64,000 nt of DNA, taken from positions 22,867,693-22,931,692 of the forward strand of contig JASXTE010000008.1 of NCBI GenBank assembly GCA_030280995.1, given 5' to 3'. The DNA is from Hemileia vastatrix. Lineage: Eukaryota > Basidiomycota > Pucciniomycetes > Pucciniales > Zaghouaniaceae. The first letter of the stretch is position 1, and the number at the start of each line of letters is the position of its first letter. The notes beneath the pieces were generated by a model, which searched no databases, was not told the origin of the DNA, and saw only the letters and a list, made by a program, of their open reading frames with translations. The translations under genes were made by a program, and so were the position numbers. Shown in pieces: positions 57,161 to 64,000 of the stretch.

Positions 57161-58183
57161 AGTTTATCAATAGTGTATGAGTTAAGTTTCAAGTCATATG
57201 TTTCATCATTTTCTTGCACCCATTTCTAGGTTATCTCAACAATTTTTTTCAAGTTTTATTATATTAATCAAAACTGTGGTAAGTTGTGAAAAATTAGCTA
57301 ATCCAAATCTCAAATTGAATATTAATATTTTAATAATTTTGAATGTTGCTTAAGGTATTTCATTGGGTGATTCATAATAATATTTTATCAACTTAGTAGT
57401 CCTATAACTTTTGAAAAGTAACAATTTTGGTATAGTTAGGGACAACAATGCAATATCTTGTGCAGACTAAGATATATTGCAAAATAAAACTATTCAATTT
57501 TTTTTTTCCCTTAGTTGTATCCAAGTTTATCAAAGGTTTGGTCACGGTGCCCACACCCTAGCCTGACACTCCTCCTGTCACTTAAAAAACAAATTCTTAT
57601 CTTAAATTCTAATGTTACCAATTTTATATTTATAATTCATTTCTTGTTTGATGAGGCATATCAGTATATATGTGAATCTCGCATTGTCATCTGAAAGTAA
57701 ATTTAACAAATATTCATAAAGGATTATCCTTTTTTTTTCATATAATATACTAATTAAGTGTATCTCCATTGTTTAGGAGTAAATTCTAATTTAAAAAATT
57801 TTGTATTTACCCGTGGCAATTTGCATATGGGATATAAATTTGTTATTATTTGTTTTTCACACTAAAATTCCCCAAAGAATTACTAGTATTTTCTGTTAGC
57901 TACATCAAATTTCGCTTCAATATAAACAGATTGTGATTTAGCATGTTACTCAGTTTACCCCACTATGAATAATACATGTTAAAAAAAGCTCAAATAATAT
58001 AAAATCCCCCTCTTTATGTTTTCTGTTTCTTTCATCCTCACTTTAATTTTAATCTTATTCAATTTTTTATCCTATTAAATTATCAACTTCAATTTTCTAG
58101 AATAGAGTTTCTTATAATTATTCATCATATTACATCATAATTTTTTGATATCGAATACTTTTTTTTAATATTCATTAATCAAT
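57161..58183. other. gene-free AT-rich region upstream of the next gene
   Basis: About 1 kb without coding frame or repeat. A pyrimidine-rich tract near 58010-58100 and a TATA-like region precede the start at 58184, so the promoter should be here. Confidence 0.5.
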
Positions 58184-60613
58184 ATGTCTAGTATACAAAA
58201 TCCTACACCTCCACTTTGTATGTATATCATGTTCCTCTCTCTTAATTTATATATTTCACTTATGTTCTATATCTTTTTTTTTCAAAAAATTGATTTTCCA
58301 GCACCCAAATGTGTTTCATCCCACTCTCTGATTGATACTTGCTTTGAAGCTTTTGAGCTTGCACCATGTCTGCCACATGGCATGGCACCTAACCCTCCTG
58401 TACTTAGCAATGAGAGGCAGGAAATAACAAGAGTTCAGTATCGCAATTTACTTGAATTGGCTAGAGATAAAACAGAAGAGCTTGTCAAGATCCTTAACAA
58501 TAATCCTTCTCCTTCATATTTATCTAACCCTTGTAATGACTTACTCCAATATGTGAAAAACCTTGAAAAATGTATGTTCATCACCTTTTTTGTCTCCTTT
58601 TAAATTAGTAGATAAGATTATTAATATTTTTTTTCTTCATATATATTTGTAGCTTATGAGGAGGGTATGATTCCTCCTGATGAAGTCATTGTCATTAGGG
58701 ATGATGATGAGACAGATGAACCATCAGCTTCAACTCATGCTTCAACTTCTAAGGAAAATCTTGAAACACCTGTTATCCGCTCCAAGAAAAAGAGATTATC
58801 CCAAGGCTCCTCTTTTGTTCAACGTATTAAACCGGCTTCTGCTAATGAATTTTCTGATGTATCAAATAATAAATCTCAAAAAAAAAGCAAAGGTTTTGAT
58901 AATGAGTATATTCTTGTTTCCTTTTTTTTTTATTGTTATTCTTTTATCTTTAAAATTCAATCATATATCTCTTTTATTGCTTACATATTGTACTTTTTAT
59001 CTTTCTTTTGATATTTTGTACCAGAAACTCACCTGCTGTAGATTGTTCCATCCATAAACGCCCTCTCCCTGATGAAGATGATGAAAAGAGCAATGAAAAT
59101 AGCGATGATCAACTGTCAGAATATGAAGCTATGCTTGTTCATCAAAAAAAGCAAAGTTTAAAATCTTCTTCAAGACATGTTGATATGTTTGATAAAGATG
59201 ATGATTCAAACAGCTCATCACCAACTTCCTTCATTTCTAAGAAGCAATACCCATCACCTCCTAAATTACCTACTTTGACCTCTTTGAAAGCTTCTCTACC
59301 AATGAAATCAACTCCAATCAAGATATCGAAAAAACCTCTAACTTATTCACCCTCAGTTCTAAAAGAATCTGATTTGCAGGAGGAATTCTGTAAAATTCAT
59401 AATTTTTATAAAGGTAGAATCAGCACGGCAAAGGTCCTCAGGTCGTGGTTGGAAATTGTTACTCTCCTCGAATTACGCTCTTCTACTTCTTCCCAAGAAC
59501 CCATGTCAAATATTCCAATGTTTACTTTTCATTGGGAAAAATCTTGTGGAGAAGATTGGCTTTCAAAACTTACTGAGTTATGTAAGTTACCATAATTTTT
59601 AGTCTTGACTTTTGTTCTTTTACTTATTTTTTTTTTCCTTTTGTAGCAAATATTTTTTTAGAGATTGATAGCTCACAGCTATGGGTACTCGATAATATTG
59701 ATTTCAAAAAAATGGAAGATTTATGTGATCCTGATGGTTTAAATACTGAAATTCTTTCCTCAACAAAGAAAACGGATCACCCTGAATCCAATCTTATCCG
59801 AATGCTCATGAGATTAATGATCCCAAGTGACCACTGCCGTTCTTCATGGGTATCTCTTATATCATCTTCACTTTATCTGACCGCACATGAATTCAGCCAG
59901 CTTCCATCACATCAAAACATTAACTCAGATTGTCCAATTGAACGTGGTCTTCAGCTTCTAGCTCACCTTTCAAATCTGAAGAGTCCGATTTCTGATGGCT
60001 TAGAAGTTGGTCCCACTGCACTTCAAACCCGTGATATATCAATGTCAACTCTTCTTCAAATCAGCAATATTATCATTGATATAATTATGTCAATTATCAT
60101 TCTTAAATCAAAATATTGTGCTGAAAAAATATCAAGTGGCAAGACTAGTGAAGCTCAACAATCAAGTGAGAAAAACGAAAATACTGAACTGACTATAATG
60201 AGAGAGAAACAAAAGGCTGCACTAAACAAAATAAATTCTGAATACTCCCACCACCAATATCAATCTTTCACATTCTATATAATTGATGGTGTCCGTGGTT
60301 TATTTCTGAGCTCTCAAGATCATAGATTGGCTTCAGCAGCTGATTGCTTGGAGGTAATATCAGAAGTTGAGTTTCTTAATTTACATGAAAAAAAAATCAT
60401 TTGATGGAAGAAATAATTAGGAAAAATTTAAATAACTATATTTTAACATTAATAAAACCTTTTATAGGCAAGTGTGATCCATTTCCTTTAAAATTTGATA
60501 CCCCAAGTCCTCCGGGAATCGCTAGGGCTATTTCTGCAGATTTTCTTAATCACTGGAGCTCCATTCAGCCAGTATCACCTTTTTTTGCTAAACATAGCCT
60601 TTCAATAAATTAA
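58184..60613 (+). CDS. unknown multi-exon protein of element D
   Basis: Start ATG 58184 (MSSIQNPTPPL). Introns inferred from phase-consistent GT-AG pairs: about 58218-58302 (donor gtatgt, joins PPL to SPKCVSSHSL), about 58572-58652 (joins NLEK to SYEEGMIPPDE), about 58907-59024, and about 59582-59646 (joins KLTEL to SNIFLEIDSSQLW). The middle is Ser/Lys/Asp-rich and disordered with NLS-like KKKR. The last large exon (59647-60404) is globular: MLMRLMIPSDHCRSSWVSLI, CPIERGLQLLAHLSNLKSPI, SMSTLLQISNIIIDIIMSII, then YSHHQYQSFTFYIIDGVRGL. A final piece with FPLKFDTPSPPGIARAISAD ends at 60613; its junction is not resolved. I recognise no domain. The hydrophobic NIIIDIIMSIIIL is too short and mixed to call a membrane helix. 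Confidence 0.65.
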
Positions 60614-61412
60614 TATTCCAACATGTAAATAGATAAAGTTCTGTCTATATGATATATCTTGTATAATTCAAGTTATTTTCCTTCAAATACGTCAAAAATG
60701 TGACCATCTTTGAAATTTATTAAGTAACCTTTGACATGATTTTCTAAATTAATTATTAAAAAAAATTATTGTAAGTCCAGCAATAACAAAGATTTTAAAA
60801 TCTACTTATATGATTTCAAATACTTGTATTAAATTCTTAAATATTTTATTGTTTATATAAAAATATGATAACTGCTCTAGTTTTGTTACTTTACCTTTAA
60901 TATTATATAATCTATTAATTATTACAAATATTTTCGTTGATTGTAACATTTTTAATCAGAAGTAGAACAATTTAAATAATTAAATGAGTACATTCTTAAA
61001 AAAATACAATTTAATCTATTATTGATTCAAAATTCTTTCTTCAACTCTTTATTATTAACTTTTTTATTAATAAGCCTGTTTGACCTAAAATACTATACAG
61101 TTAATTTGGTAGCATTAAAAGCACATTTTTATGGCTAATATATTTCAAATTCTTTATTATAGTTTTTTTTATTTTAGAACCTTTGCTACCAATTTAATAA
61201 AAATGACATTTAAAGATTTCACAACTTATATATTTCCTCAAAAGTAAATCAAATTTTCTTATAATATTATGAAAAAAAATTATTTTATTTCACAAATAAA
61301 AAAAATAGATAATACTATAATTATCAAAACTGAAAATGTTACAGCTACTCCCAGTATTTATCATGTTTAAATTTGCATTAAGTTGTGTATATATAATATA
61401 AATTTTTAATAT
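60614..61412. other. gene-free region between convergent genes
   Basis: Very AT-rich, with no coding frame, no repeats and no palindromes seen. Contains the 3' ends of the genes at 58184-60613 (+) and 61413-62623 (-). Confidence 0.55.
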
Positions 61413-62623
61413 TTATATATCTAGATTTTTTAGATTTGTCTTGACATTAGATAAATAATACTTTGCTGATTCTATTTCTTCCTCTATTAAGTCATCTCTT
61501 TTCAAAAAAACTCTCAAAGCACTAATCAAATATTCTAACCTAAATTTTTCTTTTTTAATTTCTAAGTATTCTGAAATATCAATATCAAAAACATTAAGCT
61601 TTTCTATAGCATGAAAAAGTCTAGTGCTGATTTGAATAGAAGAACCTATCCTAGTGAAGCCAGGAATTTCATGACATCTTGAGGTGAAATGCCTTAGTTG
61701 ATTGGCAGGCCATAATGTCACTGTTATTCCATTAGTTGCTTCAAAGTTGATTTTACTTTGAATTTTGGGAAACATAAGTTCTCCACCTATTTGTCGTGGT
61801 TGGGTCTTATCATGCTTCATATGAATGGTGTTTTTTTCTGTATCTTTAGGAAAAAATATTCCTAAAGTATACTCACTTGCATCCTTATCGAGATGAACCT
61901 CATTAGAGAACCCATTACCATTCCCTCCAGATGTCCAAGTTAAATTACTAGCAAACGGTACACCCTCTTCTTCACTAGAAACTTTTGAAAATCCAGGAAT
62001 ACCAAGTTTTGCGCAAAGATTAGTTGCCTCATTGTACTTTACATATGATATTTTTTTAAAAAAATATTCAAAGTACATTGCAATCCTCTTCATTCGTTTT
62101 TTATATTCATCCGTTTTTACAATATCATCAGTGTATTCATCTGCAAGGAAAAGCATTCAAAAATTCAGTATTTAAATTAAAAAAAGTGATACTTACGAAT
62201 ATGTAAAGATTTCTTTCTATCTAAAATAAAGCCACCACCAAACATTTTTCCAAAACCACCAGCTCTTTGATGATAACCATTATTTTTAATTTCATGTTTG
62301 CAGTAAGAAAGATCCTTAATGCATCTCACCGTAGCTTCTAACATATCTAGTTCTTTGAGCTCATGAATTTCAAAAGTCTGCACAAGAACATTAGGTATTA
62401 AGACACCTTTTGGTTTATAAATACTACATCCAGGAAAAAAATTGTAATAATTATTGCAATCTGTCATATTATTTGCATAAGATCGTGCATAGAAATGTGG
62501 CTTCTTCCGGTTTGTATCCATTCCAAGAGCGTTTACAAGTTTCATTCCAGTAGCAATGTCTTTCGCCCACCTATTGTTAGAGTTCTTCCCTGGCCGTTTT
62601 TTTTTTTTCAAATTGTTACTCAT
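61413..62623 (-). CDS. Tet-like 2OG-Fe(II) oxygenase, two exons, ligands intact
   Basis: Exons 62623-62197 and 62140-61413, joined over a 56-bp GT-AG intron in phase (SLHI|HEYTDD), give about 384 residues. Start chosen at MSNNLKKKKRPG (62623); an upstream in-frame Met exists, but an acceptor-like cttag lies between. A basic N-terminal segment (KKKKRPGKNSNN) may bind DNA or act as NLS. The catalytic half shows NEVHLDKDASEYTLGIFF with the HxD iron ligands, GGELMFPKIQSKINFEATNG, the distal His in NQLRHFTSRC, and the 2-oxoglutarate Arg in FTRIGSSIQISTRLF. This matches the TET/JBP-related Tet-like family common in rust genomes. Relatives oxidise the methyl group of 5-methylcytosine. There is no internal stop, so it may be active. 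Substrate is inferred. Confidence 0.83.
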
Positions 62624-62865
62624 TGATGGTTCAATCCTAAGAGAATTCAATTTTGATTTAAAATAGAAAAAAATCAAAAATTAGAAAATAGTAACATAAT
62701 TTCAATTATCAGTCAATGATACCTTTAACTTTATCATATCTTCAATATTAGAAATACAAAAGTTAGCATATCTACATATTAGTAAATTTATATACTTTTT
62801 CTTTATTTCAAATATTAAGAAAGCGTTTCAAAGGTATACTTTATTAAATTATACATATAAAGAGT
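62624..62865. other. upstream region of the Tet-like gene
   Basis: AT-rich 5' flank on the minus strand. An acceptor-like ctcttag on the minus strand near 62640 leaves room for an untranslated or short first exon. Nothing else seen. Confidence 0.4.
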
Positions 62866-62867
62866 AT

Positions 62868-63216
62868 AGCATTATCCTGTATGCATTCAGCAAGTACGAG
62901 ATTTGGCTCTACACTTAATATTAATAATATAATGAAAGTATAACTCCAATACACTAGTAATATTAAAAAATTTACGGAATTATGATATCCACATATATAA
63001 AATGAAAAATCTTGCTCTGATCAATATATTGACTTAGAAAGTTATACTTCAATAAATTATTAATTTTTAAATTGTAGCATTGTCCTGTATGCTTTCAGCA
63101 AGTACAAGACTTTGAAACAACTTAAAAATCAATAAATTAAAGGTAAAGTACAAACAATCTAATTATTATTATGAAAAGCAAAACATTATCCTGTATGCTT
63201 TCAGCAAGTACGAGAT
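62868..63216 (+). repeat. three copies of a 33-bp repeat upstream of the Tet-like gene
   Basis: The unit attatcctgtatgctttcag plus caagtacgaga occurs at 62868-62901, 63077-63110 and 63183-63216 in the same orientation, with one to three differences. It stands out from the AT-rich background. The position 245-590 bp upstream of the minus-strand oxygenase gene suggests regulatory sites for this gene or subterminal transposase sites; this is inference. Confidence 0.65.
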
Positions 63217-64000
63217 GATGTTTTACTTTTCATATTCATAATATAATGGTTGAGAAAGTATTAAAGAAATATAGAAAAATGATAAGCAAAACATGAACTT
63301 ACATGTCTATAAAATCTTCTTCCATTTGTAGCTGATTGATAAAAATTAATTATAAAGTTTATTTTATAATCACTGTTTTAAAAAATAAATGGTTAGATAA
63401 ATAAATTGAACATTTTTGATAAGGAATAAAGAAAAGTAAATTGACAAACAAATAAAAAAACTTTAAGTTAACTGAAAAAGAATTATTTTATAATGAATCA
63501 AAAGGGTACAGTAAAAGATACCATAAAAATAAATTCAGAATTAGAATCATTAGATTAACTTGTCAAAAGTGTAAAAAAGTGTAACAAACCAAAATGATAT
63601 GAAATGCAATAGCAAGAAAAATTTGCTTACCGGTAATCAGATAAGGTCAAGAAAATAGTACCAATAATTCAAAATGATAAAGCAAAAATATGATTGATAA
63701 TTTTTGAAAAAGGTAAGTGAGAAAGAGAAAGGAAAAATAAATTGGGTGGCAAACAGATGTATATATCATGAATTTTCACTGATCACATTTTCAAAAAAAT
63801 GCAGCTCTCCAAGTCATATGATAAACTTCATCTAAATTCCAAGAATGATGTTGCCAAGGCACTGTACACAGCATGATCATTTGTTCCTATGCATATACTA
63901 ATTCCAGCTAGAATTTACTTGGCTGCATGTTGTACAGATGCACATTTGTGGAACACTGAATTTCACATCTAAAAAAAATTGACGCCACATAATTCTAGCT
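63217..64000. other. gene-free AT-rich end of window
   Basis: No coding frame. GC rises slightly after 63770 (tgcagctctccaag, ggcactgtacacagcatgat). No transposon terminus or target duplication is visible before the window ends. Confidence 0.5.

Larger units (their letters stand above)
44030..64000 (+). mobile_element. element D, gene-rich CACC-ended Tnp2 transposon (at least 20 kb, right end outside window)
   Basis: The left terminus CACCACAGAAAATTTGGGG at 44030 is followed by the perfect palindrome GTATTTCTAGAAATAC (44051-44066). It is preceded by att (44027-44029), the expected 3-bp target. Its first 270 bp resemble element A. Inside are SNF2, an unknown minus gene, Tnp2 transposase, two further unknown genes, a palindrome block and a Tet-like oxygenase. 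No second terminus is found up to 64000. That everything to the window end is one element is inference from continuous gene content and absence of other element borders. Confidence 0.65.

Overview
The window looks like a transposon-dense, AT-rich stretch of a basidiomycete genome. A rust fungus (Pucciniomycotina) is the best guess. The reasons are short GT-AG introns of about 55-77 bp, Ty1/copia and chromodomain Ty3/gypsy elements, PIF/Harbinger and Tnp2-type DNA transposons, Tet-like 2OG-Fe(II) oxygenase genes of the kind expanded in rusts, and very low CpG. I see no convincing host housekeeping gene, tRNA or rRNA. Almost every part can be assigned to a mobile element, and the elements are nested.

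Left part (1-16434). A CACC-ended DNA transposon (element B) enters from the left and ends at 1155. It abuts a decayed Ty3/gypsy element (Gypsy-1, about 1156-16434). Gypsy-1 has been split twice by copia elements: Copia-1 (1538-6752, 107-bp LTRs, TSD ttttt) in its LTR/leader, and Copia-2 (10772-15691, 176-bp LTRs, TSD acaag) inside its reverse transcriptase.

Middle part (16435-44029). A PIF/Harbinger element starts near 16435. It holds a Myb/SANT-like gene, a minisatellite, a mutated Tet-like oxygenase relic, and a DDE transposase. The transposase is split by a 7.35-kb CACC-ended transposon (element C, 21488-28839, TSD aat) and cut again near 29100 by a chromodomain Ty3/gypsy element (Gypsy-2). 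Gypsy-2 has its own insertion in the RT gene: an 8-kb non-coding CACC-ended transposon (element A, 32552-40561, TSD ata) that is mostly a satellite of about 600 bp units.

Right part (44030-64000). A third CACC-type transposon (element D) starts at 44030 inside a spliced antisense gene at the 3' side of Gypsy-2 and runs off the window. It is the only gene-rich element. It carries a five-exon SNF2 ATPase gene, a convergent unknown gene, a Tnp2-type (CACTA/CMC) transposase, an unknown Pro/Asn-rich protein gene, a 1.9-kb palindrome block, another unknown multi-exon gene, and a Tet-like 2OG-Fe(II) oxygenase gene with intact metal-binding residues. A SNF2 motor next to a TET/JBP-family oxygenase recalls the domain pair fused in kinetoplastid JBP2.

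Most interesting pattern: each CACC-ended element type carries its own array of long palindromes whose core contains CpG. The copies differ mainly by CpG to TpG/CpA changes, as expected if these sites are methylated and deaminate. A methylation-sensitive palindrome array, a Tnp2 transposase and a Tet-like oxygenase in one element suggest, as an inference, a transposon that reads or erases cytosine methylation at its own regulatory repeats.
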